From the NCBI RefSeq assembly GCF_006974145.1, contig NZ_CP039456.1, positions 806,001 to 870,000 of the forward strand: 64,000 bases of DNA, written 5' to 3'. The translations under genes were made by a program, and so were the position numbers. This DNA is from Changchengzhania lutea. Lineage in GTDB: Bacteria > Bacteroidota > Bacteroidia > Flavobacteriales > Flavobacteriaceae. Positions 38,110-48,400 of the stretch are shown piece after piece. The notes under the pieces are model-generated. The model had not been told where the DNA came from, did no database searches, and saw nothing but the letters and a program-made list of their open reading frames with translations. How positions within the stretch are numbered: the first letter of the stretch is position 1; every line of letters begins with the position of its first letter.

Positions 38110-38400
38110 TTACATGTTACTGTATAAATCAATCATTTCACCTTCCGCCAGTTGTACAATTGCTTTTTTAACAGCATTTGTTTTACCATTTTGAATACCA
38201 GTTTTTGTATGCTTGGTACTACGATCTGGACGGACATTTATAGTACGAACTTTTTCAACAGAAACACCATAAGCAGCTTCAACCGCTTTTTTGATTTCTA
38301 CCTTGTTCGCCTTAGTATTCACTGAGAATGTGTAGCAATTTTTCAACTCGCTAAGAGCTGTCGCTTTTTCTGTGATTATAGGTTTAATTAAGATACTCAT
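38110..38400 (-). CDS. rplW: 50S ribosomal protein L23
   Basis: A 96-residue tunnel-exit protein that docks trigger factor and SRP. SILIKPIITEKATALSELKNCYTF and VDTKANKVEIKKAVE-like sequence identify it; VKKAIVQLAEGEMIDLY ends it. It lies 5 nt after rplD. Confidence 0.96.
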   Translation of the reverse strand: MSILIKPIITEKATALSELKNCYTFSVNTKANKVEIKKAVEAAYGVSVEKVRTINVRPDRSTKHTKTGIQNGKTNAVKKAIVQLAEGEMIDLYSNM

Positions 38401-38405
38401 TGTTT

Positions 38406-39035
38406 CTATTTACTTAAATTTGTTTCAATTCCTTCTAAAGCGCCTTCTAAAAGTATGATGCGATTTGCATTTAAAATCTTGTAAGTGCTTAATTCTGAAC
38501 TCATTATAACTTCAGGGCCTTTTAAATTGCGTGACGACAAATATACATTATTATTTGACGCTCCCAACACAAAAAGAGACTTTTTGTTTTCTAGGTCTAA
38601 AGCCTTTAAAACTGCGGTAAAGTTCTTTGTTTTAACATCGTCAAAATTAAAGTCTTCCAACACCACAATTGATTGCTCTCCGGCTTTGATACTTAGGGCC
38701 GATTTACGTGCCAAACGCTTCACATTTTTATTAAGTTTGAAGCTGTAATTTCTTGGTCTTGGACCGAACATACGACCACCACCTTTAAATATACCAGACT
38801 TAATACTACCTGCTCTTGCAGTACCAGTTCCTTTTTGCTTCTTAATCTTACGTGTACTTCCAGAAATCTCAGCACGTTCTTTCGACTTGTGAGTTCCTTG
38901 TCTTTGGTTTGCTAAATATTGTTTAACATCCAAATATACAGCGTGATTATTAGGGGCAATAGCAAACACATCTTTAGAAAGGTCTGCCTTTCTACCTGTG
39001 TCTTTTCCGTTTATATCTAAAACTGCTACTTTCAT
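38406..39035 (-). CDS. rplD: 50S ribosomal protein L4
   Basis: A 209-residue protein; in E. coli it also represses the S10 operon. GTHKSKERAEISGSTRKIKKQKGTGTARAGS is the conserved rRNA-binding loop, followed by GPRPRNYSFKLNKNVKRLARKSALS. Its start overlaps the rplC stop by one nucleotide, so translation is coupled. Confidence 0.96.
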   Translation of the reverse strand: MKVAVLDINGKDTGRKADLSKDVFAIAPNNHAVYLDVKQYLANQRQGTHKSKERAEISGSTRKIKKQKGTGTARAGSIKSGIFKGGGRMFGPRPRNYSFKLNKNVKRLARKSALSIKAGEQSIVVLEDFNFDDVKTKNFTAVLKALDLENKKSLFVLGASNNNVYLSSRNLKGPEVIMSSELSTYKILNANRIILLEGALEGIETNLSK

Positions 39036-39652
39036 TATTTTCTAATAATTACATAAGCGTTTTTATGTCCAGGTACACACCCTTTCACCACTAGTAGGTT
39101 TTTATCCGCTACTACTTTTAAAACTCTTAAATTTTGAACTTTAACTGTGTCTCCACCCATTCTTCCTGCCATTTTCATTCCTTTGAAAACTCTTGCAGGA
39201 TACGATGCAGCTCCAATAGATCCTGGCGCTCTTAAACGGTTATGTTGACCGTGAGTAGCTTGACCTACACCACCGAAACCATGGCGTTTTACAACCCCTT
39301 GAAATCCTTTTCCTTTAGATGTTCCTGCTACATCAACAAATTCACCTTCGGTGAAATGATCTACAGTGATTGCATCTCCTAATTTGTACTCCTCCTCAAA
39401 ACCTTGAAATTCTACGATTTTGCGTTTTACAGAAGTTCCTGCTTTTTTAGCATGACCTAAGTCAGCTTTAGTAGCGCTTTTTTCTGTCGCGTCATCGAAA
39501 CCTAATTGCACAGCTGTATAGCCGTCAACTTCTTCAGTTCTGACTTGGGTAACGATACATGGTCCAGCTTCGATAACTGTACAAGGAATATTCTTCCCGT
39601 TTTCATCGAAGATGCTGGTCATACCGATTTTTTTTCCAATTAACCCAGACAT
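39035..39652 (-). CDS. rplC: 50S ribosomal protein L3
   Basis: A 205-residue protein that helps start 50S assembly. [19 protein letters not shown] opens it, and [29 protein letters not shown] with [13 protein letters not shown] is the conserved loop near the peptidyl-transferase centre. A 147-nt gap with a terminator-like hairpin separates it from rpsJ. Confidence 0.97.
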   Translation of the reverse strand: MSGLIGKKIGMTSIFDENGKNIPCTVIEAGPCIVTQVRTEEVDGYTAVQLGFDDATEKSATKADLGHAKKAGTSVKRKIVEFQGFEEEYKLGDAITVDHFTEGEFVDVAGTSKGKGFQGVVKRHGFGGVGQATHGQHNRLRAPGSIGAASYPARVFKGMKMAGRMGGDTVKVQNLRVLKVVADKNLLVVKGCVPGHKNAYVIIRK

Positions 39653-39716
39653 ATTTAATTATTTATTAATTATTACTATTTCGTTGAAATCTAATTCAAC
39701 ATTTATATTCAAAAAA

Positions 39717-39747
39717 ATTCAGGGTCGAAATACGTTCAACCCTGAAT
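39717..39747 (-). terminator. hairpin with T-run between rpsJ and rplC
   Basis: On the minus strand ATTCAGGGTT pairs with ACCCTGAAT over a 12-nt loop, and a run of seven T follows (plus-strand A-run 39711-39717). It sits in the 147-nt gap after rpsJ. It could end a str-type transcript or attenuate transcription into the S10 genes, in the way the S10 leader does in E. coli, where the leader is before rpsJ. Confidence 0.6.
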
Positions 39748-39799
39748 GCATTTTTACCGTTTTTCCCTCGCTCGCAGCTTAGGACATGTAAGTTTACAA

Positions 39800-40105
39800 C
39801 TAAACTTTAATCTCTACTTCAACACCACTTGGTAATTCAAGTTTCATTAACGCATCAATTGTTTTTGATGACGACGAGTAGATATCCAATAATCTCTTAT
39901 AAGATGATAATTGAAATTGTTCTCTTGATTTCTTGTTTACGTGTGGAGAACGTAATACAGTGAAAATTTTCTTGTGCGTTGGTAATGGAATTGGTCCCGT
40001 TACAACTGCACCAGTACTTTTTACTGTTTTTACAATCTTATCAGCAGACTTGTCTACTAAGTTGTGATCGTAAGATTTTAATTTTATTCTGATTTTTTGA
40101 CTCAT
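39800..40105 (-). CDS. rpsJ: 30S ribosomal protein S10
   Basis: A 101-residue protein of the 30S head that also binds NusB in antitermination. [25 protein letters not shown] and [36 protein letters not shown] are diagnostic. It follows fusA by 11 nt, with no tuf gene between, as expected in Bacteroidetes. Confidence 0.97.
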   Translation of the reverse strand: MSQKIRIKLKSYDHNLVDKSADKIVKTVKSTGAVVTGPIPLPTHKKIFTVLRSPHVNKKSREQFQLSSYKRLLDIYSSSSKTIDALMKLELPSGVEVEIKV

Positions 40106-40116
40106 TTTATTAAGAT

Positions 40117-42243
40117 TTACGATTCAACGCCTTTAGCTGCTTTGATGACTTCTTCAGAAATATTTGAAGGCGTTTCTGCATAGTGTGAAAATTCCATTGT
40201 TGATGTTGCGCGACCAGATGATAATGTTCTTAATGTGGTAACATATCCAAACATTTCTGATAATGGCACTGTAGCTTTTACAGTTTTTGCACCAGCTCTA
40301 TCACCCATATCACTTACTTGTCCACGTCTTCTATTTAAATCTCCAACGATATCACCCATATTTTCTTCAGGAGTAATTACCTCAAGTTTCATGATAGGTT
40401 CCATAATTACTGCCTTTGCAGCTTTTGCTGAATTTTTAAATCCAAGTTTCGCAGCCAATTCGAATGATAATTGATCAGAATCCACATCGTGGTAAGATCC
40501 ATCTTTCAAGGTCACTTTCATAGAATCTACTTCGTAACCTGCTAATGGTCCGTTAACCATCGCCATTTTAAATCCTTTTTCAATAGATGGGATAAATTCC
40601 TTAGGAACGTTACCACCTTTAATTACAGATTCAAACTGAAGTCCAGTAACACCTTCATCAGCTGGTTCAATAGTAAATACAATATCAGCAAATTTACCAC
40701 GACCACCAGATTGTTTCTTATAAACTTCTCTATGATCAGCCGGACGCGTAATAGCTTCCTTGTACTCTACTTGTGGTTGCCCTTGATTTACTTCAACTTT
40801 AAACTCACGACGTAAACGATCTACAATAACATCAAGGTGAAGTTCACCCATTCCTGATATAATAGTTTGTCCTGAAGCTTCATCTGAACGTACTGTAAAT
40901 GTTGGATCTTCTTCAGCTAATTTTGCTAAACCAATACCTAATTTATCTACATCTGCCTTAGTTTTTGGCTCCACAGCAATACCAATTACGGGATCTGGGA
41001 AGTCCATTGATTCTAAAACGATAGGATGTTTTTCATCTGAAAGTGTATCTCCTGTTTTGATAGATTTAAATCCAACAGCAGCTCCAATATCTCCAGCTTC
41101 TATATAATCAATGGCGTTTTGCTTGTTAGCATGCATTTGGTAAATACGTGAAATACGCTCCTTTTTACCAGAACGGTTGTTTAATACATAAGAACCTGCA
41201 TCTAAACGACCTGAATAAGCGCGGAAAAATGCTAAACGACCAACAAAAGGATCGGTAGCAATTTTAAATGCTAATGCAGCAAATGGCTCATTAACACTTG
41301 GCTTACGAAGCTCTTCCTTCTCAGTATCTGGATTTACACCCACAATACCTTCTTTATCCATAGGAGAAGGCAAATAACGACATACAGCATCTAATAAGAA
41401 CTGAACCCCTTTATTTTTAAATGCAGAACCACAAATCATAGGAATAATAGCCATATCCATTACAGCAGCACGAAGTGCAGCATGCACTTCATCTTCTGTG
41501 ATAGAATCTTCATCTTCCATGAACTTTTCTAATAAGTTCTCATCATAAGTAGCTACCTCCTCAATAAGTAAGGCTCTATATTTTTTAGCTTCAGCTTTAA
41601 GCTCTTCTGGAATTTCAATAACATCAAAAGTCGCCCCTTGAGTTTCATCATGCCAAACAATTGCTCTATTCTTTACTAAATCTACAATACCTTTAAAGTT
41701 TTCTTCATCGCCAATATTTAAAACGATAGGCACAGCATTTGAACCTAACATTTCTTTAACTTGACTACAAACCATCATAAAATCAGATCCTTGACGATCC
41801 ATTTTATTAACGAAACCAATTCTTGGCACCTTATAGTTGTCTGCTAATCTCCAGTTAGTTTCAGATTGTGGCTCAACACCATCAACCGCACTAAATAAAA
41901 ACACCAAACCATCTAATACACGTAACGAACGGTTCACTTCAACCGTAAAATCTACGTGGCCAGGTGTGTCAATAATATTAAAATGATAATCCTTAGCATC
42001 TGCTGTTGGTTCACCATTTTCTCTTGGAAATGTCCACTCACATGTTGTAGCAGCCGATGTGATTGTAATACCACGCTCTTGCTCCTGCTCCATCCAGTCC
42101 ATTGTTGCAGCACCATCGTGCACTTCGCCAATTTTATGTGACACTCCCGTATAATAAAGAACACGCTCTGTTGTAGTGGTCTTGCCCGCATCAATATGCG
42201 CAGCAATACCTATATTTCTTGTTAATTTTAAATCTCTAGCCAT
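40117..42243 (-). CDS. fusA: translation elongation factor G
   Basis: A 708-residue GTPase that drives ribosomal translocation. G1 [13 protein letters not shown] is at about 15-27, the switch [10 protein letters not shown] follows near 90, and [10 protein letters not shown] is the G4 motif near 145. Domains II to V are all present, ending [14 protein letters not shown]. The length and order match typical EF-G rather than the tetracycline-resistance paralogues. It lies 7 nt after rpsG. Confidence 0.97.
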   Translation of the reverse strand: MARDLKLTRNIGIAAHIDAGKTTTTERVLYYTGVSHKIGEVHDGAATMDWMEQEQERGITITSAATTCEWTFPRENGEPTADAKDYHFNIIDTPGHVDFTVEVNRSLRVLDGLVFLFSAVDGVEPQSETNWRLADNYKVPRIGFVNKMDRQGSDFMMVCSQVKEMLGSNAVPIVLNIGDEENFKGIVDLVKNRAIVWHDETQGATFDVIEIPEELKAEAKKYRALLIEEVATYDENLLEKFMEDEDSITEDEVHAALRAAVMDMAIIPMICGSAFKNKGVQFLLDAVCRYLPSPMDKEGIVGVNPDTEKEELRKPSVNEPFAALAFKIATDPFVGRLAFFRAYSGRLDAGSYVLNNRSGKKERISRIYQMHANKQNAIDYIEAGDIGAAVGFKSIKTGDTLSDEKHPIVLESMDFPDPVIGIAVEPKTKADVDKLGIGLAKLAEEDPTFTVRSDEASGQTIISGMGELHLDVIVDRLRREFKVEVNQGQPQVEYKEAITRPADHREVYKKQSGGRGKFADIVFTIEPADEGVTGLQFESVIKGGNVPKEFIPSIEKGFKMAMVNGPLAGYEVDSMKVTLKDGSYHDVDSDQLSFELAAKLGFKNSAKAAKAVIMEPIMKLEVITPEENMGDIVGDLNRRRGQVSDMGDRAGAKTVKATVPLSEMFGYVTTLRTLSSGRATSTMEFSHYAETPSNISEEVIKAAKGVES

Positions 42244-42250
42244 GTCGTAA

Positions 42251-42727
42251 TTAAAATCTAAAGTGAGAGAATGCTTTGTTTGCTTCTGCCATTTTATGAG
42301 TATCCACTCTTTTCTTAACAGCAGCCCCTTCTTCTTTAGCCGCGGCTAAAACTTCTGAGGCTAAACGCAATGCCATAGATTTTTCGTTTCTTTTACGTGA
42401 ATAGCTAATTAACCATTTCATCGCTGTTGAAACTTTACGATCTGGACGAATTTGCATTGGAATTTGGAATGTAGCACCACCAACACGACGACTACGTACT
42501 TCTACGTGAGGCATCACATTAGATAAGGCATCTTTCCAGATTTCTAAAGCTGTTTTTTCTTCGTCAGTTTTTTTTGAGTCTACAATGTCAATAGCATCGT
42601 AAAATACTTTAAAAGCTACCGATTTCTTTCCATCCCACATCATCATATTAACGAAACGAGTTACTAACTGGTCGTTAAAACGTGGATCTGGTAAAAGCGG
42701 TCTCTTTTTTGCTGCTCTTTTTCTCAT
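42251..42727 (-). CDS. rpsG: 30S ribosomal protein S7
   Basis: A 158-residue primary 16S rRNA-binding protein of the 30S head; in E. coli it represses the str operon. [39 protein letters not shown] and [20 protein letters not shown] are conserved. It is followed by fusA 7 nt on. Confidence 0.97.
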   Translation of the reverse strand: MRKRAAKKRPLLPDPRFNDQLVTRFVNMMMWDGKKSVAFKVFYDAIDIVDSKKTDEEKTALEIWKDALSNVMPHVEVRSRRVGGATFQIPMQIRPDRKVSTAMKWLISYSRKRNEKSMALRLASEVLAAAKEEGAAVKKRVDTHKMAEANKAFSHFRF

Positions 42728-42737
42728 GTCTTCTTTT

Positions 42738-42815
42738 AAGTTTTTAGTTGTTAGTTTTTAGTTGTTAGTTATTAGTATTTAGACACTCATAACTTTTAAC
42801 TCATAACTCTTAACT
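42738..42815. repeat. imperfect palindromic spacer between rpsL and rpsG
   Basis: AAGTTTTTAGTTGTTAG repeated twice on the left half is answered by CTCATAACTTTTAACTCATA on the right half. The halves pair imperfectly. It is the most regular member of the TAGT/CTAA spacer group. Confidence 0.45.
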
Positions 42816-42819
42816 TGTT

Positions 42820-43194
42820 TTACTTCTTAGGGCGTTTTGCACCATACTTAGATCTACGTTGCGTTCTACCTGAAACACCTGCTGTGTCTAAAGCACCACG
42901 TACAATGTGATATCTAACTCCTGGCAAATCCTTTACCCTTCCACCTCTAACCAATACTATCGAGTGCTCTTGTAAATTGTGACCTTCTCCACCAATGTAT
43001 GCATTAACCTCGTTACCGTTTGTTAAACGAACCCTGGCTACCTTACGCATTGCTGAGTTAGGTTTTTTAGGAGTCGTTGTATAAACACGAGTACACACAC
43101 CACGTCTTTGAGGACACGAATCTAAAGCAGCCGATTTACTCTTCTTGGTTATTTTGGCTCTTCCTTTTCGTACTAATTGTGAAATTGTTGGCAT
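42820..43194 (-). CDS. rpsL: 30S ribosomal protein S12
   Basis: A 124-residue protein at the decoding centre and first gene of the cluster. [22 protein letters not shown] holds Lys43, the residue whose change gives streptomycin resistance in E. coli, and [18 protein letters not shown] holds the second such Lys; both are wild type. The C-terminal segment [12 protein letters not shown] is typical. A strong promoter lies just upstream (43238-43268). Confidence 0.97.
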   Translation of the reverse strand: MPTISQLVRKGRAKITKKSKSAALDSCPQRRGVCTRVYTTTPKKPNSAMRKVARVRLTNGNEVNAYIGGEGHNLQEHSIVLVRGGRVKDLPGVRYHIVRGALDTAGVSGRTQRRSKYGAKRPKK

Positions 43195-43237
43195 ATATAT
43201 TCTATATAAATTTTAAAATCCTCTTCTAAGAGGGCTG

Positions 43238-43268
43238 CAAAGGTAGAAATAAAAATGTATTATTCAAA
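43238..43268 (-). promoter_or_regulatory. rpsL (str-S10-spc-alpha) promoter
   Basis: On the minus strand TTTG (43265-43268) and TACCTTTG (43238-43245) are separated by exactly 19 nt, the Bacteroidetes -33/-7 arrangement. Transcription should begin near 43231. The leader contains a short stem, CCTCTT-AG-AAGAGG (about 43219-43232), followed by a T-rich stretch, a possible attenuator or protein-binding site. Confidence 0.75.
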
Positions 43269-43576
43269 CCCTAAAACATTAATTTTCATATAATAATCAT
43301 TTTTTTTTAAAGGCATCCATAATGCTATGATAAGCAGCATGCCGAAATACTAGATGCGGCTTACTATTTAAAGTAGATTTTAGCCTATTTCTAAAAATAT
43401 AAAATCATATTAACACCAAATTCTGTTGTGATTTCAAGAGAAATTAAAAATTATTTTATAACACATAATTATATGCTGTTAAATTCCGTTAGATTTACAC
43501 TCATATCGAGTAGACAGTGTTCAGTTGCAGTAATCGGTCAGGTAAAAATAAACATTTGGAATATAATTCATAAACA

Positions 43577-45283
43577 GTGCTTTTAAACGTGCAAAAAACT
43601 TCTTTTTTATTCCTTATTATATATGGTCTGTTTTCATTAAGTGGTGGGTGCCAGAATTTAATACTTCAAATAGAACCAAAAATAGAAACGGACAGCATTG
43701 TTATTACTGCTTTAAACTATAAAACCAAGCATAGCAATTACGACTCCATGCTCTCGGAGATAGATTCGATTCAGAACACATTATATAAGCAAGGCTTTAT
43801 AGAAAATGAATTTGAGGCACTCAAAAGAATTAACGATTCCACCTTTTTTACGGTATTGGATGTAAAACAAAAATATGAGACTATTCATATTTATTATGAC
43901 AACTCAATCATAGATGCTTCCATTCTAAATCAAGTTTCAACTGAGGTAAACATCAATTATTTTGAACTGCCTTTTAAGGCCGTCGAAAAAGCCTTGCAAT
44001 TCATTAATTCAAAAATTTCAGGGACTGGATTCCCTTTTTCAAAACTCCGTCTAGGAAATATTGAAATAATTGAAGACATGAAATTGAGAGCCAACCTTAT
44101 TATTATATTTGATAGCAATAAAAGGCAGATTGACAACATTGTAATTAAAGGATACAAAAAATTCCCTCAGGCTTACCTAAAACACTTTTTAAAAATTAAG
44201 CGGTCTCAAGTTTTTGATTTAAAAAAAATAAAAGAAAAAACCGAAAGACTGAGCAATTTAAAATTTGCCAACCAAATTAAAAGTCCGGAAGTGCTTTTTA
44301 CCAAGGACTCTACCACACTCTACATGTATCTTGAAAAGGCAAAAAGCAACTCGTTTGACGGATTTTTAGGATTTGGCACCAATGAAGACTCCAATAAAAT
44401 TGAGTTTGATGGCTATTTGAATTTAAATTTAACCAATAATTTAAATTTTGGTGAAACCTTTAGGCTCTTATACAAAAGTGATGAGAATGACCAAACTACT
44501 TTTGAAGGCACCTTAAGTTTACCTTATTTATTCAACTCACCAATTGGTGCAGATTTACAATTACGCATTTTTAGAAAAGACTCTTCATTTTCAACCGTAA
44601 ATCAATCTGCAAAACTCCATTACCAATTAAATTCTAAAAACAAAATATACGGGGGCATCACATCTACTGAATCCAGTAATCTTTTAAATGAAAATACATC
44701 CATAAACATTCTAGATTACAAATCTAATTATGCCACGCTTGCCTATCAATTTTTGAATTTTGACCCCTACAATCTATTATTTCCTTTAAAATCGTCTATA
44801 TATATAGAAAGCAACTTCGGAAATCGAAAACAGTCAAGTTTATCTGAAAAACAAACTCTGCTTGAACTTGATGCTTTTAAAATTTTTAATTTGAATGAAC
44901 AAAACAGCATATACCTAAGAATTAATGGAGCGATGTTAAATTCTACGAATTATTTAGAGAATGAGTTAATTCGGTTTGGAGGCATAAATTCTATAAGAGG
45001 TTTTGAAGAAAATAGTTTATATGCATCGCAGTATGGGCTAGTAAACTCGGAATATCGATACCAATTAAATTCGTCCATCTATATTCACTCTATAATTGAT
45101 TTTGCTTATTTTGAAAATGCCATCGCTAATATTAAAGAAAAACTTTTCGGCTATGGTTTTGGTTTCGGAATCCTTACAAAATCCGGATTGTTAAAGTTCA
45201 ACTATGCCAACGGCAAAATTGAAAACCAGAAGTTTAAACTTTCCAATTCTAAAATACATCTTAGTTTAATAGCTGATTTTTAG
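43577..45283 (+). CDS. Omp85-superfamily outer-membrane protein (BamA/TamA-like)
   Basis: A 568-residue protein: signal sequence (about 1-25, ending SLSGGCQN), POTRA-like periplasmic region up to about 250 with IDNIVIKGYKKFPQAYLKHFL (about 195-215), then a 16-stranded-type beta-barrel. GGINSIRGFEENS has the L6 IRGF motif (473-476) that marks the Omp85 family, and the C-terminus ends in an aromatic residue (IADF). Members insert or export outer-membrane or surface proteins. The barrel is compact, like the short TamA-type proteins of Bacteroidetes; the substrate is unknown. The start is uncertain, GTG at 43577 or 43589. The gap to rpsL (43195-43576) carries the rpsL promoter and no other gene. 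Confidence 0.75.
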   Translation: MLLNVQKTSFLFLIIYGLFSLSGGCQNLILQIEPKIETDSIVITALNYKTKHSNYDSMLSEIDSIQNTLYKQGFIENEFEALKRINDSTFFTVLDVKQKYETIHIYYDNSIIDASILNQVSTEVNINYFELPFKAVEKALQFINSKISGTGFPFSKLRLGNIEIIEDMKLRANLIIIFDSNKRQIDNIVIKGYKKFPQAYLKHFLKIKRSQVFDLKKIKEKTERLSNLKFANQIKSPEVLFTKDSTTLYMYLEKAKSNSFDGFLGFGTNEDSNKIEFDGYLNLNLTNNLNFGETFRLLYKSDENDQTTFEGTLSLPYLFNSPIGADLQLRIFRKDSSFSTVNQSAKLHYQLNSKNKIYGGITSTESSNLLNENTSINILDYKSNYATLAYQFLNFDPYNLLFPLKSSIYIESNFGNRKQSSLSEKQTLLELDAFKIFNLNEQNSIYLRINGAMLNSTNYLENELIRFGGINSIRGFEENSLYASQYGLVNSEYRYQLNSSIYIHSIIDFAYFENAIANIKEKLFGYGFGFGILTKSGLLKFNYANGKIENQKFKLSNSKIHLSLIADF

Positions 45284-45318
45284 CATTTACCCATTGAATT
45301 CCTTAATAAAATGAAAAC

Positions 45319-45463
45319 TTTAACCATTATTTATTGTTTTATTAACTTTTTATTATGATTTTTGAATTGACTAATTCAAATAATTATAAAATGAAAACAA
45401 AGTTTAGTGGAATTCTAACGCTACTACTAGCGTTTGTTGTGCAACTAACGTTTGCACAAGAAA
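45319..45463 (+). repeat. SusC leader and signal-peptide segment, copy 1
   Basis: About 145 bp, from TTTAACCATT in the untranslated leader through the signal-peptide codons, match 54819-54963 closely. The segment directly before the ATG (CTAATTCAAATAATTATAAA) is identical, and the first 73 coding bases differ at two positions. A probable promoter (TTATTG then TATGATTTTTG) is included, but I cannot place its -33/-7 pair firmly. Confidence 0.7.
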
Positions 45464-48400
45464 AACAAATTTCGGGTACAGTCTCAGACGGTGCAGGTTT
45501 ACCGCTTCCGGGAGCTACCGTCTTGATTAAAGGCACTAGTTCTGGAACCTCAACAGATTTCGATGGTAAATATTCTATTACAGCTAATCAAGGGGCGACT
45601 CTTGTTTTTAGTTTTGTAGGATATACTACAAAAGAAATTGCGGTAGGTGCCTCAAACACAATTAATGTTACTATGCAAGAGGATGCTCAGGCTTTAGAGG
45701 AAGTTGTAGTAACTGCTTTGGGTATTAAAAGGCAAAAGAAAACCCTTACCTATCAAGCAGAAAAAGTAAGCAGTCAAGAACTCGTTCAGGTAAGCCCTAC
45801 TAGAGCGGCCAGTGCACTGGCAGGTAAAGTTGCAGGTCTGCAAATTAACGTTCAAAGTAACGGTGTAAACCCAACTACTCAAGTGCTCTTAAGAGGGATG
45901 CGCTCAATCACTTCAAATAATAGTGCCTTAATTGTTATTGATGGTTCTATTGCTTCTCAAGGGGCGTTTGACGATTTAAACCCAAATGATATTGAAAGCA
46001 TGAATGTCCTAAAAGGCGCTACAGCTGCTGCTCTTTACGGTTCTTCAGCCGGTAATGGTGCAATTATAATTAATACTAAACAAGGAAAAGCTGGTGACGG
46101 TTTTAGAGTTGGTGTATCTACAGCAGCAACTTTTGAAAATGTTGCCTGGATGCCTGAATTTCAATCTGAATACGGAAGTGGATTGAATGGTATTTATGAC
46201 CCTATTGAAAACTTAAACTGGGGGCCACGTTTTGATGGTCAATTACGTCAAATTGGTCCTACTATGGGTCCAAATGATCCATTACCTACACAAATTGTTC
46301 CTTATGCTCCTATAAAAGACAACTTATTAAAGTTTTATAATACGGGTACAACTTTCCAAAACACGGTGTATTTTAGTGGTGGTGGCGACGATTCTTCTTT
46401 CTATGTATCTGTTGGAGATCAAAAAACTAAAGGTATTATTCCAGATGACTCTTATAAAAGAAACACATTTAAAGTCAATGCTTCTAAAAAACTTGGTAAA
46501 TTAACTTTAAGTTTAGCTTCCAATTATTTAAGAGATGAAACAAATGTTGTTGGTAATCGTGGTGGTGACCAAGACAGACCTTTATATTGGTTTATATTAA
46601 ACCAAACTAATAATACGCCAGTAGCGGAATATTCGGACTGGGATAACCCAAATAGTTATGGGTATGCTGATAACTATTCTAATGCTTATTACCAAAACCC
46701 GTATTGGGTTGTGGGAACTACCAGAGATATTGATCAGACAAGTAGGCTAACAGCTAATATTACGGCATCTTACGAAATTTTCGATTGGATGAACTTTACA
46801 ACGCGTATAGGTATTAATACTGGCAACGGATTTGGGAAAGAATGGAGAGCAAGACAAGAGTATAGTAACCGTCTGCAACCTGCAGCAGGTACCGTACCTT
46901 CTTTTGTAACAGATACTGAAAATAGTTTTACTTCGTATACTACAGATGCCTTATTATCATCTGATTTCGAATTTGGTGAAGATTTCCAATTGAAATCTAT
47001 TTTAGGTGCTACGAATACAACAAACTACACAAAAAATAGTATTATAGCTGTAAATAACTTGAGTATCCCTGATTTTTATGATATTTCTAATGGTACTGGA
47101 CAACCTGTTGTAACTGCTAACGAAACTTCTAAAAGAACCTATGGTTTCTTTGCCGATTTAAACTTTGGTTGGAGAGATTTCCTGTTTTTAAATCTTTCTG
47201 GTAGATATGATTTCACATCTACATTACCAGCTGCAGATAATAGTTACTTTTATCCTGCCGCAGGTCTTTCGTTTGTAGTAAGTGATGCTTTCCCAGATTT
47301 AAAAGATGGGGCTTTATCATTTTTAAAACTTACGGCAAGTAACTCTACCGTTTACAACGATTTAGGTGCTTATCAAACCAATGAAACATTTTTCCAAGGA
47401 ACTGGTTTTCCATTTGGTTCTGTTAATGGGTTTGAAGTGGCTCGTACTGCAGTTGATTCTGGACTTACAAAAGAAAAAATTAATACCACAGAGTTTGGTT
47501 TAAACTTGGCATTCTTTAACAATCGTTTAACCTTTGATGGCGCCTATTTTGAGACAACATCTACCGACTTAATTACAAGCACGACGCCGTCTGTAGCTTC
47601 GAATGCTAATTTGTTATTAACGAATATTGGTGAACTAAAAAGTTCTGGATATGAGTTAACATTAGGAGGTACCATTTTACAAACTGATGACTTTTCTTGG
47701 GATATGAATATTAATTATACCCATAATGAGCAAAAAGTAACAAAAATTAAGGAAGGTGTTGATGAAATTAAATTATACTCAACAAACGTTCTTGACGAGG
47801 TTGGCATATTCGCGGTAGTTGGAGAACCATTCCCAACATTAAAAGCGTCGTCATACGTTAGAGATCCCCAAGGAAGAATAGTTATTAATCCAGTAGATGG
47901 TAACCCAATACAAGGTGATGTAAAAAGTCATGGGCAGGTAACTCCTGACTATATTATTGGTCTAAACTCTTCTATTAATTATAAAGGGTTTCGCTTATCA
48001 ACAACTATGGATTACAGAACGGGCCATGTTTATTATGAACAAGGAACTGACGCTATGGAATTTACAGGTAGGGGAACTCACACTGTACAAGCAAACAGAC
48101 AAGATTTTGTAATACCGAATACAGTATATGAAACGGCTGCAGGTTCTGGTGTTTTTGTAGAAAACACATCTATTCCTATTACAGGTGGTGATATGACTTA
48201 CTGGCAAAATGTATATAACAACATAAAGGAAAATTATATTAAAGATGCCACGGCATTTAAAATTAGAGAAGTATCTTTAACTTACGAGCTTCCTAGTAAA
48301 TATTTAGAGAACTCTCTTGTTCATTCTTTAAGATTTGGATTTATAGGTAGAAACTTATTTACGTGGTTACCATCAGAAAGCAAGTTCGCTGATCCTGAGT

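Noticed and set aside
40106-40116. Missing tuf gene between fusA and rpsJ
   Set aside because: Its absence here is normal in Bacteroidetes, where tuf lies elsewhere, so it is not a deletion.
43320-43576. Possible small gene or RNA between rpsL and the Omp85 gene
   Set aside because: No open frame with coding features and no clear folded structure; it is taken as promoter DNA for the two divergent genes.
45355-45390. Upstream ATG as start of the locus 1 SusC
   Set aside because: It would put 12 polar residues before an obvious signal peptide; the same sequence is leader in locus 2 with a different frame.
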